NCBI GenBank assembly: GCA_030432235.1
Contig: JAUIHT010000009.1
Coordinates: forward strand, 83,499-147,498
DNA length: 64,000 bases
Origin: Verrucomicrobiia bacterium
Lineage (GTDB): Bacteria > Verrucomicrobiota > Verrucomicrobiia > Opitutales > Cerasicoccaceae
Direction: 5' to 3'
A program made the translations under genes and the position numbers. Below, one piece after another: positions 50,804 through 62,100 of the stretch (the first letter of the stretch is position 1; every line of letters starts with the position of its first letter). Under the pieces are notes generated by a model. That model was not told the DNA's origin. It ran no database searches and worked only from the letters and a program-made list of their open reading frames with translations.

Positions 50804-51018
50804 ATGCCCTTTTATCTTAAATTCCAGATTCGGCTTCGGGTGGGGCAGCACCAGATGATAATGATTGCTCATGACCACATAGGCATGGATGCGCCAGCCT
50901 CACTGCCCGCTGGCCTCCAGGAGGACCCGGAGAAATCACTGCCGGTATACCCGATGGGTAAACAAGTCCTTGCGGTAATTCCCGCAGTTCAGCACATGGT
51001 AAAGCGCTTCCCAAACTG
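50804..51018 (-). pseudogene. Remnant of a Y1 / REP-associated tyrosine transposase
   Basis: Read on the minus strand in one frame: VWEALYHVLNCGNYRKDLF, then a stop (50936-50938), a short stretch, a second stop (50900-50902), then GWRIHAYVVMSNHYHLVLPH and PKPNLEF. GNYRKDLF and the HUH metal motif NHYH are hallmarks of Y1/RAYT-type transposases. Two in-frame stops and loss of the C-terminal half, including the catalytic Tyr, make it inactive. It accounts for most of the gene-free stretch 50713-51105. Confidence 0.82.
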
Positions 51019-51105
51019 TAGCCTGCCCGCGCCATCCCCTACCGTCAAACGGTTAACACGGCGCCAATAATGTATAAATTATTGAAATGATCCTTTTTGC
51101 CCTTC

Positions 51106-51498
51106 CTATGTAACAGCACCAATAGACAAAGATAGCTCAGCATTTGTATTCTTAGTGATCACCTCAAAGACTACATCACGCCCATTGAGCGCCACAGTAA
51201 TCAGTCCTTCACATCCGTATGGTTTAACCTCGGGCTGACTCAGTATCTGGGATTCACTGACCAAAACGGCAAACCTAGCTAAAACCATCCTAAAAGTGGA
51301 AACCAGTGAAAAGTTTTCATAAAGAAACTTTTGCTCGCCAATGTTCATTTGCAAATGCTCATTTCCAACCGATTTGATTGTAACCTTCCCAAATTGCTTT
51401 GCAGCCAATGCCAATAATCCAACGGTAGCATCGATATCGGGCTGAGAATTATCTATAGTCGCAAATATTCTTTGGGATATTTTTGTTTCTTCGCTCAT
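51106..51498 (-). CDS. Candidate immunity protein for the Rhs toxin
   Basis: 130 residues, AT-rich, of unknown family. Mixed alpha/beta: QPDIDATVGLLALAAKQFG, HLQMNIGEQKFLYENF, and a C-terminal strand block VALNGRDVVFEVITKNTNAEL. Its ATG overlaps the Rhs stop (51495-51498, ATGA), so it is translated with the toxin. Small genes in this position are usually the cognate immunity proteins of polymorphic Rhs toxins. The role is inferred from position alone; no signal peptide is present, which fits a cytoplasmic antidote. Confidence 0.65.
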   Translation of the reverse strand: MSEETKISQRIFATIDNSQPDIDATVGLLALAAKQFGKVTIKSVGNEHLQMNIGEQKFLYENFSLVSTFRMVLARFAVLVSESQILSQPEVKPYGCEGLITVALNGRDVVFEVITKNTNAELSLSIGAVT

Positions 51499-54400
51499 TG
51501 TCCAGACTCTACCTCGCTTGGTTTAACCTCTCTTACTTTCTTGGAAATTTTATTCCAATTTTGCATTAATGGTCCAAGCCCAAAACCACTCTCAAACCTA
51601 TATTCACCGGAAGTCCTTATCGCCTGATCGGCAATACTCTTCGGAACATCCATTCGAAGAATCGCTGGTGCTCCCTCACTTGGAAACAGCTTTGATTTTT
51701 CTATGGCATAAGTAGCTGGGGAGCCGAGAGGAAAAGGTCCCTCAGGCTTAGCTGTCGACAACCCGCCTGCCGGTGCTGTGTGACTGCCACCTGGTTCAAC
51801 AAAAGCTGGGTTTGGACCGCCTTTCTCCATGCTCCTAGCTCTAGCCATGGTTGTTCCATGTTCAAGTGTAACTATGCCTTCAGGTGCTGTGCGTGGGGCA
51901 GTCGTAGAGGTTGTTTTATTTACCGAAAAAGCAATTAAAGTTGCTTCTGCAACCGCATGGAATCCTGTAATGACTCGATCAACCGTCCCTACCGATTGAA
52001 CATCACCATTATTGTCAATAATTTCACCTTGAATTGCTGTATTAAGATTTCCACCAACTGGAGCATTCATCATCAATTGATCAATTCGCCCCTTAACAAA
52101 CGAGCCCGCAATTGAATCCGAACCGGTATCCAACCTGTTTGCAGTCAAACTGAGATTTTGATCTATGGCACTGCGCATTTTTTTTATTCCAGCACCAACC
52201 GGGAAATAGCCGTTTACCTTGCTGGCAAAACGGCCAAACGACGTATCATAGAGTCCGAAACCTGACGTAATTTGATTAAATACCTCATTGAATCCTCTGA
52301 CTTGCTCGGCTTGTTCGTGATTCAGCCCCAATGGATCAAACATGGTCCACGGATTCTGAACGACATAGGCGTAGAGATTGGGGCCGTCGACGAAGCCGAG
52401 GGGGTCGCGGGTGAGGAAGGCACCGGTTTCGAGGTCGCGGTAGCGGAAGCCTTCGTTGAGGAGCCCGGTCGGGTCTTCGTCCTTGGTGTTAGCCCGCTGG
52501 CGGTCGAGAACAGCACCGGTGGCGATATACTCCTGAGCGCCTGGAGCACTGGAGTCGTGCTTGCCGAAGGCCTCATAGGCGGCCTGATAAGTCAAAGAAC
52601 CATCGGTAGCCGTCTTGGCGGTGACGTCTCCCCGGCCGTTGTAGTGGTAGTAGCTGGGCCCGCCCGTCCGTAAAGAATAAAGGATGCCACCGACGCCCCC
52701 GCCGTAATCCGACCCACGGATGTACTCGACGTCGAGCGTATCGCTGCTGTCCAGCCCGTCGGCGGTGCCATCCTCGGTGTACTCCTGAACCGAGGTGCCG
52801 CCGGAAAAGACGACATATGTTTTGTCTCCACCGGCCCCGGACTCGTCCCGCAGCACACGCCGGGTGCGGTAGTCGTAGGCATAGGTGTAGCGGTCCGTCA
52901 GGCTCGTAAAGTATACGGCGGTTGCCAGCAGATCCCCGGAGGCGTCCGAGCCCTTATGGATATTGATCAGGTGTTCGGTGGCGGTGTTGAGTGTGGTGAG
53001 GCGATTTTCGCGGTCGTAGTAATAGCGCGTCTCCACCGAGCCATCATGCCGCAGGGTGCGGTTACCGTTGGCATCATAGGTGTAGTCGATGCGCGCCTCG
53101 GAACCACTGTCCCAAGTGCTGTTGTTATTGTCGTCCTCGTAGCTATATCCCAGCTGGTTGAGGCTGTTGCTGTGGTAACGTGTAATGACATCCCCGGCGT
53201 CGAGGTAATCCGTGTCCCCATTGCTGTCGAGCAGGCGTGCCGTGCGGTTGTTGGCGTCATCGTAGGTGTAGGAGGTGATGACGGTATCCGAACCGGTGGT
53301 AACCGTTTCCTTCGTCAGGCGGTTGGCGCCGTCGTACTCGTTGCCAACGGTCCGGGCGGTCAAGTTACCCTCCGGGTAGGTCTCATCCAGCTCGGCCAGA
53401 TTGCCGTAGAGGTCGTAAGCCAGGGTGTTGACGTAAATCGGGTTGCTGGAAATCTCCGGGCCGGTGATAGTCACCTTGCGGCCCAGGGCATCGTACTCCG
53501 TTTCGATTTCCTGCCCGTTAGCCAGGGTTTTGTTACGGATGTTCCCGGAGAGGTCGTACTCGTATCCGGTCACACGCATCCCTTCAGTCACGGTGTCGAG
53601 GCGATTGAGGGCGTCATAGGTGGATACAAGGGTACGCTCGTTGCTGCCGCCATCGTCATAAACAGCCTGGCGATGGTTGCCGGCAAGATCGTAAGCGTAG
53701 TGGTGCTCGACCCCTGCCGAGGTCTCCTCCGTAACGCGGTAGAGCGCGTCGTAGACATAAGTCACGTCCTTCAGGGTGCCAGGTTCGTCGACCGCTGTGA
53801 TGTTGCCCACATCGTCATAGGAATAAGTGCGGTTCTGCTCACCCGCCCCTGTGTAGAGGACTTCTTTCAAGCGATGGCGGTCATCATACTTATACTCCGT
53901 ACGCTGGCCGTTGGCGTCGATGCGGGCGGTCTGGTTGACCGCATTATAAATGAGCGTGGTGGTGTCAGTACCGCTGTAAGTAGTGGAAGTGTTGCGCCCC
54001 AGCCCATCGTACTCGAAGGTCGTCGCTTGATTCTTCCCATCGGTCACTTGGGTGCGATTGCCCGAAGCGTCATACGCGTACTCCACCGTGATGTCCTCGG
54101 CATCGGTCGTAGCCAACAGGCGCCCCAGGGCATCGTAGGTGTTTTCCGCCGTCCTGCGCCCTTCATCGATGGCATCAAGCGCACTGAGGGCCCCCGACGC
54201 CGTACTGACATCCGGCAGGGACGTGAGCTTGGCCGTGTAGGTCTCCACCACGTTGCCAAGCCGGTCGTAAACCGTGCCGTAGCCGATATAAGCCTGGCTC
54301 GTGCTTCCGCTGTCGTAGACGCCTACCTGCGGCGTAATGGTCACGATGGGGCGGTTGGCCCGATCGTAGCCCGTGTAAGTTACCTTACCCCGAGGATCCG

Positions 54401-57400
54401 TGACTGACAGGACGTTTCCAACGTTATCGTAGGCCGTCGCGATGTAGGGAAAGTCGTCTCCAGCGGCATCATAGTCGTAAACCAAGGGCTGCCACTCATC
54501 CGTGCGGCGGTTACGATCATCATAGGCGAAGCTCCACTCCTCATCGTTCGGGTTGATGGTACTTTTCACATTCCCGGCCAGATCGTAATGGGTTTCGGTT
54601 ATGGGATATGCATTGCCGACCCCATAAACGGCAACCTGTGGCTGCGTGACCTTAATCGGCCGCCCGGCCTTGTCGTACTCAGTCGTGGTAGTATTACCCT
54701 CCTCGTCTACCACAGCATAGGGGAAACCGGTCGAGGAATAGATGGTCGTGACGAAAGTCTCGTCCGCAAAGTCGACCCGGATGGGACGGTTGAGCGCATC
54801 GTAAGTCGTTTGCGTCTCCTTCCCCAGAGGATCCGTGGTGGAGGTCAGGTTGCCGTTTTTGTCGTATTCATTAACCGTAGTCGAGACGCCGCCACTCTTG
54901 CCGTAACGAATACTCACCCGCGTGGGGCGGTAAAGGTCATCATAGGTGTATTGGGTAACATAGCCGCGCGGGTCGACGACTGCACTCGGCTTGAACGTTT
55001 CGGTATCAAATACGGAACCGCCTGAGTTGATACCGTAGACGTACTGGGTAACAACATCCTGGGCGAGGCCGCCGTTGGCGGAGGCCGAGTTTGCACTAAC
55101 GCGCAACCGCTGCAGATCGTCATACTTGAATTCCGTGACTCGCGTCTCACTGCCATTGTTTTCGGTGGTCGATGTGCGGGCATTTACGGCGTTGTAAGTG
55201 TGCTGCGTGTGAAGGTCGCTCGCACTTGGGCTGTAACCTTTGAAACTATTGTAATTCCCGACATTGAGACTGGTGCTTCCCATGACACGGATTTCGTCCG
55301 TCAGGCGATTCAATGAGTCGTACTTGTAGACCGAATAATGGCCGTTTTCATCCTTGGTCCCGACACGGTTGCCGCGCGGGTCATAGACGTTGTATTTGGT
55401 TGTGTCGTCGTGGAAGGTGGTTTGCACCAGCCGGTTGCGCTCGTCGTACTCAAAGAGCGTATAATGGTCCAGCGGGTCTTCCTGCCATACGAGGTTTCCG
55501 TTGAAGTCGTACAGTGTTTCGGTCACCAAATCCACGGTCCCGGTACCGCTGGGGCTTTGCGCGTCATTAACCGTGGTCGTCGTCACCCGCCCCCGGACAT
55601 CGCGTGTGTAATCGGTCACCATCAAAGCCCAGGAAGGGTCGGCCCCGACATTATGCTTGGTTTCCTTTGTAACAAAACCCGTGAAGGTGCCATCATAGAG
55701 ATAACTCGTATGCTGAACGAGTGTGTCGCCATCCGTCGGGCCATCGTAGACATTCACATCCGTGACTTGCCCTTGCTCGCCCAGGATGTACTCCGTGAGC
55801 TTATCGCGCGGGTCGACAACACTGGTCATCAGGCGATAAACCTGATTGTAGGTAAAGCTGCTCGACGCACCCTCAGGCCGGCTTTCCGTATTGGGATCCC
55901 CATAATGGCCATATATCGAGCCCGGCCAAACCTCGGCCAAGCCGGAAGGTATCTCGATATCATCCGTGTAAGTGTAGCTGGTCGTGTTGCCACTGAGATC
56001 CGTGGCGGACTGGAGAGCCAGACCCGCATCCTTTCTAAACACAAAACTCTCTGTTCCGTAACGGCCATGCTGGATCGTCATGGTCGTATAGTAGAGAATG
56101 CGAGGGTTCTTATAGGCCTCGCTCTCCAGCAGCTCCCCATTCTCAACTAAAATATCGCGGAACTGGGTCAGTATCTCCAAGTCCATGCCTCCAAACGTAT
56201 ACGTCGTCGTAAAACCTTCGGCATCCGTCACCCGGTTAACCCGTGTGCCGGTAATCTCGCCCTCATTCGTGGCACGAATGCGGCTGCCCTCCTGGTTGTT
56301 CTGGGTAACAAACTTGACGTCATCTCCCGTGGGTAAGACGACCTTGCTTATCATCCGTGGAGAACCGTTTTGCGGATAGTAATCATTCGCTACGATGTTC
56401 TGGACGTAGTACTCCCGGGTATGGTCAAACTCATAACCAAAACCATAGGTGTGCTCGTTGCCGTCGGTGATGGATGCCAGGTTGATATGGTGAAAATCAA
56501 TGTGCTGAACATCCAGGTCACAGGCCGAGTCATCCGGGTCCTCGTAAGGAGGAGACAAAGGCGTACCGTTACTATCGGTATCCTCGTCATTCCGCGGCGT
56601 CAGGTCCCTCTCAAAAGCATAATCGTAAGCGTAGGCACTGGTTGAACCGTCCGGGAAATTCACTTCGGTCAGACTGCTGGGGTCGGCCAGCGAATCTGGC
56701 ACGTTAAAAGTTTCGTAGGAGTAAGCAATCGCATTGCCGTTGGGGTCCCAAGCGCTGGTTACCTGCCCGCCACTGTTCTGCAACAGGTAAATCTGCAATC
56801 CGGGAATAGCCGCCTGGTTGGGGGTTAACGCATAAATACGCTTAGGCACCAACCCTGTGCTTCCTGCGGGATACTCGTACTGTAAGACATATCCCAAACG
56901 GTCGGTAACGGTATCCACACGGGCATAATGATAGATATCCGAGTTCTCACTCCCTTCCACCCTCTCCCGGGCCAGCTCGACAGAACCACCTACATTCAAA
57001 AATGAAAGCACAGTCCCGTGCTTTTTGGTGAAAGTAATAGAGCCATCTTCATACGAGCCTGTCAGCTGATTCGTGAACGACTGTGTTTCGGCGCCACCCG
57101 AGGGCATCGGCAGCCAGGCATCCTCGTACTCGACAAACTCAAAGACCTGGCCGTTCTCATCCGTCACGTAGGCACGATTGGGCTCTTCATAGCCCTCGTG
57201 GTTCGGTCCCTCCGGCTCGACGATGCGCACGTGCGGGGTGATGTTGGACGACCAGCAGGCGCCAAATGGCAGCGCGGGGTCTTCGGTCGGATTCAAGCCG
57301 GTGTTGTCGGACCAGATTTCCGGCTTGAGATTGCGGCGGACAGACAGCACCAAATCGCTCCCGGGCACCGGCACATAGATGTCCGTTACGCTGTGCTGAA

Positions 57401-59114
57401 GATTCAAGTTAAAGGCATCGACGTAAGTCTCCTCCCTGGCCTCATCCGTCTCCGGCGCCGCCGGTGGCGGCTCATCCGGCATCGGCCGGCCATTCAGCGC
57501 AATCTTTCGGTACCGCGGCCCCGTCGCGTCGCTCAACGGAACGGTGTAGTAGTCTGGGAGAATGGAAATCGTATTTCCGTCATCGCTGCGAAATTCGATC
57601 GTACGGGTATCATCGATAAAGGGTAAGGTCTCATCAGGCAGATATACCTTAAAATTGATTTCGGTATCGCTAACGCTCTGTCCATCCTCAGAATTATAAC
57701 TAGGCACAGAAACCGGAGTAATCTTCCATGTTGAATCATAAGAATTACTAAACAATAGATCAAAATAATCATCATACATAGAAACCCCTTCCAAATCCAC
57801 CCCTCCCAGGACAAAAGGGCTCGAGAGCATTACCACATCATCTTGATTTGGATCGTATCCGTAAACATGTAAATGGTTATCATTCCAACTAATTTCCATT
57901 CTCCCAAATTCACCCGATACAAAAAATCCATCTTCATCGAGGTCTAAATATGTCGACACACTTTCCAGAACAACTTCTGGTGTAAATTCTATACTCAAAT
58001 TAATATATGCATCATCATCGAGTACAGCTATGTAAGGGTTTTCTCGCCCTTTTAGGGCTAAAGAATCAAGCCATCCACGCTTATCATAAAAGCGAGCCTG
58101 AAAACGCAGCAGGTAAGTGTTAATATCTTCTTCGTGTTCCCAATAATTTTCAGTATCGCCCACTAACAATGGATACTCAAAGAGACTAAAATAGGCTCCA
58201 TTCAACTCGGTTTTTTCACTTTTTTGTATATTGAGCCTATCACCCCATCCATTGATAGGCTGCCCCTCATACATTCTGTCCTCTTTATAAAAAGACACTT
58301 GTCGGGTAGTAATCACAGAAACTTCGTCCTGATATTCGCACTCATAGTCCGCTCTCCAAGCTCGCGCCACCCAATGTCGCTCATTAGAATCAGGTGGCTC
58401 CAAAGTAAAAGGCGAATAAGCTGATGCCCCCGGACTAAAATTGCCACCGTCCCTATCTCCAAAGGAGTAACCATACGTATTTCCATCTATAAATTCTATC
58501 TTATAGCTATTAAAGTCATATATTGTATGATCCTGGGGCCACCACCAAGTATATTTATATATTGAATTTATAGTATAACGCTGCAATTTCCAGATACTAG
58601 CAATTCCACGAATTGCGTTACCATCTTCATCTTCGTACGCTTGATTGTCGGCTTTAAATACTACTCCTCCAGGGTCACCACCGTTAATCCCGACGATTCG
58701 ATAATATCTATGATTATTTACAATATAAGTACTATCTGTATAGAAGCCACCGGCGAGGGAAACATTCGCAAGTTTCACCCAATCCTTATCCTCCGCAAAA
58801 TAATCGTTGTCACTATATTGCAGTTCAAAATGATCGGCCTGTACGGAACCAAATCCGGGGAAGCCCCATGCTAGTACAACCGAGCGGCTCTCTTCATCAA
58901 ACTCTATCTTTCGAAAGGCCCCTTCATCCTCTAAATTCGGCACCGAGCACTCCGCAGTTTTGGGGTCGATATCGGGCAGCTGCACGGAGACATCCAATCC
59001 CGTCGGGGCACTGGGTTGTGTCAATGTGGGCTCAGTTGGCACCGCCAATAAATCCATGCTGATTGCCGAAAAGAGTCCAATGCTGGCAAGCAAACGTAAA
59101 GAGAAGCGTTTCAT
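51495..59114 (-). CDS. Giant Rhs/YD-repeat protein with a polymorphic C-terminal toxin-like domain
   Basis: 2539 residues with a signal peptide (MKRFSLRLLASIGLFSAISM). A beta-rich, FN3-like N-terminal region spans about 40-560. A conserved entry block near 570 (DIYVPVPGSDLVLSVRRNL) is followed by dozens of YD repeats (about 900-2190; TTYDALNRP, YAYDASGNRTQV) that should form the hollow Rhs shell. The Rhs core motif YRDLETGAFLTRDPLGFVDG precedes DPLGL at residue 2260. The tip (about 2265-2539) contains LEHGTTMARARSMEKGG (His2419), GGLSTAKPEGPFPLGSP and PAILRMDVP, recalling ADP-ribosyltransferase-like or HGTT-type toxins. The tip and N-terminal segments are AT-rich, the shell GC-rich. Confidence 0.92.
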   Translation of the reverse strand: MKRFSLRLLASIGLFSAISMDLLAVPTEPTLTQPSAPTGLDVSVQLPDIDPKTAECSVPNLEDEGAFRKIEFDEESRSVVLAWGFPGFGSVQADHFELQYSDNDYFAEDKDWVKLANVSLAGGFYTDSTYIVNNHRYYRIVGINGGDPGGVVFKADNQAYEDEDGNAIRGIASIWKLQRYTINSIYKYTWWWPQDHTIYDFNSYKIEFIDGNTYGYSFGDRDGGNFSPGASAYSPFTLEPPDSNERHWVARAWRADYECEYQDEVSVITTRQVSFYKEDRMYEGQPINGWGDRLNIQKSEKTELNGAYFSLFEYPLLVGDTENYWEHEEDINTYLLRFQARFYDKRGWLDSLALKGRENPYIAVLDDDAYINLSIEFTPEVVLESVSTYLDLDEDGFFVSGEFGRMEISWNDNHLHVYGYDPNQDDVVMLSSPFVLGGVDLEGVSMYDDYFDLLFSNSYDSTWKITPVSVPSYNSEDGQSVSDTEINFKVYLPDETLPFIDDTRTIEFRSDDGNTISILPDYYTVPLSDATGPRYRKIALNGRPMPDEPPPAAPETDEAREETYVDAFNLNLQHSVTDIYVPVPGSDLVLSVRRNLKPEIWSDNTGLNPTEDPALPFGACWSSNITPHVRIVEPEGPNHEGYEEPNRAYVTDENGQVFEFVEYEDAWLPMPSGGAETQSFTNQLTGSYEDGSITFTKKHGTVLSFLNVGGSVELARERVEGSENSDIYHYARVDTVTDRLGYVLQYEYPAGSTGLVPKRIYALTPNQAAIPGLQIYLLQNSGGQVTSAWDPNGNAIAYSYETFNVPDSLADPSSLTEVNFPDGSTSAYAYDYAFERDLTPRNDEDTDSNGTPLSPPYEDPDDSACDLDVQHIDFHHINLASITDGNEHTYGFGYEFDHTREYYVQNIVANDYYPQNGSPRMISKVVLPTGDDVKFVTQNNQEGSRIRATNEGEITGTRVNRVTDAEGFTTTYTFGGMDLEILTQFRDILVENGELLESEAYKNPRILYYTTMTIQHGRYGTESFVFRKDAGLALQSATDLSGNTTSYTYTDDIEIPSGLAEVWPGSIYGHYGDPNTESRPEGASSSFTYNQVYRLMTSVVDPRDKLTEYILGEQGQVTDVNVYDGPTDGDTLVQHTSYLYDGTFTGFVTKETKHNVGADPSWALMVTDYTRDVRGRVTTTTVNDAQSPSGTGTVDLVTETLYDFNGNLVWQEDPLDHYTLFEYDERNRLVQTTFHDDTTKYNVYDPRGNRVGTKDENGHYSVYKYDSLNRLTDEIRVMGSTSLNVGNYNSFKGYSPSASDLHTQHTYNAVNARTSTTENNGSETRVTEFKYDDLQRLRVSANSASANGGLAQDVVTQYVYGINSGGSVFDTETFKPSAVVDPRGYVTQYTYDDLYRPTRVSIRYGKSGGVSTTVNEYDKNGNLTSTTDPLGKETQTTYDALNRPIRVDFADETFVTTIYSSTGFPYAVVDEEGNTTTTEYDKAGRPIKVTQPQVAVYGVGNAYPITETHYDLAGNVKSTINPNDEEWSFAYDDRNRRTDEWQPLVYDYDAAGDDFPYIATAYDNVGNVLSVTDPRGKVTYTGYDRANRPIVTITPQVGVYDSGSTSQAYIGYGTVYDRLGNVVETYTAKLTSLPDVSTASGALSALDAIDEGRRTAENTYDALGRLLATTDAEDITVEYAYDASGNRTQVTDGKNQATTFEYDGLGRNTSTTYSGTDTTTLIYNAVNQTARIDANGQRTEYKYDDRHRLKEVLYTGAGEQNRTYSYDDVGNITAVDEPGTLKDVTYVYDALYRVTEETSAGVEHHYAYDLAGNHRQAVYDDGGSNERTLVSTYDALNRLDTVTEGMRVTGYEYDLSGNIRNKTLANGQEIETEYDALGRKVTITGPEISSNPIYVNTLAYDLYGNLAELDETYPEGNLTARTVGNEYDGANRLTKETVTTGSDTVITSYTYDDANNRTARLLDSNGDTDYLDAGDVITRYHSNSLNQLGYSYEDDNNNSTWDSGSEARIDYTYDANGNRTLRHDGSVETRYYYDRENRLTTLNTATEHLINIHKGSDASGDLLATAVYFTSLTDRYTYAYDYRTRRVLRDESGAGGDKTYVVFSGGTSVQEYTEDGTADGLDSSDTLDVEYIRGSDYGGGVGGILYSLRTGGPSYYHYNGRGDVTAKTATDGSLTYQAAYEAFGKHDSSAPGAQEYIATGAVLDRQRANTKDEDPTGLLNEGFRYRDLETGAFLTRDPLGFVDGPNLYAYVVQNPWTMFDPLGLNHEQAEQVRGFNEVFNQITSGFGLYDTSFGRFASKVNGYFPVGAGIKKMRSAIDQNLSLTANRLDTGSDSIAGSFVKGRIDQLMMNAPVGGNLNTAIQGEIIDNNGDVQSVGTVDRVITGFHAVAEATLIAFSVNKTTSTTAPRTAPEGIVTLEHGTTMARARSMEKGGPNPAFVEPGGSHTAPAGGLSTAKPEGPFPLGSPATYAIEKSKLFPSEGAPAILRMDVPKSIADQAIRTSGEYRFESGFGLGPLMQNWNKISKKVREVKPSEVESGQ

Positions 59115-59156
59115 GAGAGTGAGGTGGCTTGAGAGAAAAGAATTCGAGGGGAATGA

Positions 59157-62100
59157 TTAGGGGGTGACGGTTATCGATGCCTGACCGTTGCTATCGGTAA
59201 CTACGGCAATCTCGTTTGCGGGGCCTACGGTGCTCCACCCAAGCAACGCACTCATGAATTGAGCGTCGAGGTAGAGTGGCGCGCCCTCCAGCAGGGCGTC
59301 ACCGTTGTTTTTATCCCGGACTTCCAAAACCAGAGGCTCGGCCAGGTCACCGTCCGAAAGTTCACTCTGAAGATTGCCGCTAACAATCGTGATAACGGGA
59401 ACGCGCTCAAGCTCCGGATGCCCGGTGTTATAATAGTCGGTCGGGTCACTCCCAGCCTCAAGCTCCTCCAAATTGGTGAGCCCGTCACCGTCTGCGTCCA
59501 GGCTACCATCATATGAAGTTGTATCGTGAAAATATGTATTTTCCCACTCGTCAGGAAGTTCATCCGGTGTAGATTCGCCACCTCCACCATTGCCCGAATA
59601 GGTAAGAGTGATGACATTAGATTCCGTCTCAAGGCCATCGTTATCCGTATAAACAAAGTGGACATTCAGAGTACCTGTTGTCGCGCTAAAATCGACCTGA
59701 TATACTCCTGATGTATCTGATTCATCATTAGCTAACAGATTGCCAGATGCATCGTACAGACCAGCCTCCCCCGACAAGGATTGGTCGTCTATATCCTCAA
59801 CCGTCGCGTAGCCATCGAGGTTTTCCCCCGCCAGAAAATAAGTTTGCCCGGAAACGGACTGACCGTCAGGCGCCACTCCATCAAAAACAATTTCTCCCGG
59901 ATAACCTTCCTGGGCAGTAATCGCATCAATCAACAGAGCCCCTGTGGAGCGGTGTGTTATCTCAAAGCTCAAGAATGTGGCATCGCTTGTGGCAAAATAA
60001 GCCCCTTCCCATATGAGCCTACGGCCCAGATCCAGGCGCAACGTCTTCTCATCGTCACTGAGGTCCAAAGAAAAGCGCAGCCGATACCACTCATCCTCCT
60101 CAAAGGGGCCTCCCGGTACGGTTTCCCAAAACAGACCATTCGAAACGTAAAGGGCGCCCGCGGAGTCGAAGTAGAAATCGATCAGAGATGTACCGGATAC
60201 CTCGGGAGCAGCCCCTGAAGCCAACCATACCGGCATCACGTAAAACTCTACCGTCACGTAATCATCCACCGGAGATTCCAGAGGCAAACTCAACACGATG
60301 TCCCCGGTACCAGCCTGCAGGCTGAGAGCACGCGTGTCACCGGCAGACGAAGGGTCACTACTACTATCAACAATCGCTGCGGTCGCCCCGGCGCCGGAGA
60401 ACTGCCAGTCCGAATCGTAAGACGCCAACGAACCGACGCTGGCACTTTCAAAACTATCCTCAAACGGCAGCCCGGCGTAGGTGACGTCGCTCCATCCCGA
60501 ATCGTGAGTGATGGTCACATTATCCAGCTCAACTGTCTGGGTCGAGGCGCCGCCACTGTCACCTTGGAAATAAAACCCCCAGTAGGCAGGCAACGGCGTA
60601 CTGGTATCACGCAAGGGTATATTCTCAAAACGGGCCATGCCGTCAACAGACAGGCTCCAGGTCTTCCGCCATGAGCTGATATGCACTTCGTACGTGTGCC
60701 ATTCGCCCACGTAGTCCAGGCTATCCTGCAAGGTTTCCCACCCCCAGCTTTCCGTAAGGTTATCGTAAGTGTAGACGGACAAATCACCGTTCAAATCGAG
60801 CGTGAAGAGCGTGTTGGCCTGTGTTGCCGTCAGCCCTGCCGGGTCGTATAGCTGGCCGGGCTGGAGCGCCGCGTCGAAAGTAATGTAAAGATGCGAGCTC
60901 AGCTGGCTCGGTGCTATTTTCCGAATCATCGAAGCAATTTCCGCCGGAGAAGCCGTTTCATAAGTCAGCTCCACAAGCTGTGAGCCAGTCGGCCCCTCAC
61001 CGGTGATGACCTCGGCATCGGAAGCAATCCAGGAGTCCTGTCCGTTAAGCGCGGCCGTGGAGTAATCGGGCGCATCAAAGGTATAGCGGATGGGCACCCG
61101 GGCGTAGGAACCCGTACTATCCGGGTCCAACGGGTCCGAACTTTCGATAGTCACCTCAATACCGTCGCTGATGAAGTCCCCGTCCGTATCCCAGTTGTCC
61201 GGGTCGGTACCGGCAGTGGTTTCCTGCGCAAGCGTGAGGCCGTCGCCATCGGCGTCGAAGGTATCCAGTATAGTACTACCGAGGTCGGTGGCTATCGTAA
61301 TGTCGTCCAGGTAAACATATGGATTACTATACAACTCGTAAACAAAGCTGTAGAACCAGGGAGCCGGACTGGAGAAATCCACATCGAAGAGAACGCGGAC
61401 ACCGTTCAGGTACAGCGACCATTCCTGCGTATTGAAATCCGCATGGATGGTGATGCGGTACCAAGTGCTGGCCGAGATCGGGCTGTTGTTCGCCGGAAAC
61501 CACTTACTCGAGTCCCCGTCGTAGTAGTGCAGAATGCCGCTGGTATCAAAATAGAATGACGTGGGGTTACCGAGCATGGGAGAACCTTCAGGAGGCGCAC
61601 TGGCCAGCTCCGGCTGCAGATAAAAATCTAACCATATATCCTTAATGAATTCACCGGACTGCGAATCGTAGGTATCGAAGTAATGTACCAGAGCACCGGA
61701 TTCATCCACCGCGGCGTTTAACCTGAACGACTTCGAGCCTCCATGGACAGTCGTAGACTCGATAGCCACCTCTGTATCACCGTTTTTTAAATACCATCCA
61801 TTATCCCCTTCGGTAAATGAGCTCATACTCTCGACATCTTCGGTAAATGGATCCGAAAAAGCCGCCACAGTCGCACTGCCGGCGAGTGTTACCCCATCGG
61901 GTATGCTATCATCATTCTCATCCGCATCCGTAGGATTGGAGGTGTTTGAAAACTCAACCAGATTAGTGAGACCGTCGTGATCGTAGTCGTCATCAGCTTT
62001 CTGGGTGGTGCTGCCAAAGTATTGTCTTTCCCAAAGGTCCATCATGCCGTCGTTATCCGCATCAGGCGAAAGCGGCTTGAAGCGGAGCACCTGAAGGTGA

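Noticed and set aside
50817..51035. 72-codon minus-strand open frame beside lexA
   Set aside because: It is a different frame from the one carrying the transposase motifs; its translation has no similarity to anything and arises from the decayed transposase DNA.
52956..54407. 483-codon open frame on the plus strand within the Rhs gene
   Set aside because: An antisense product of the regular YD repeats; the minus-strand Rhs frame is unbroken and has clear motifs.
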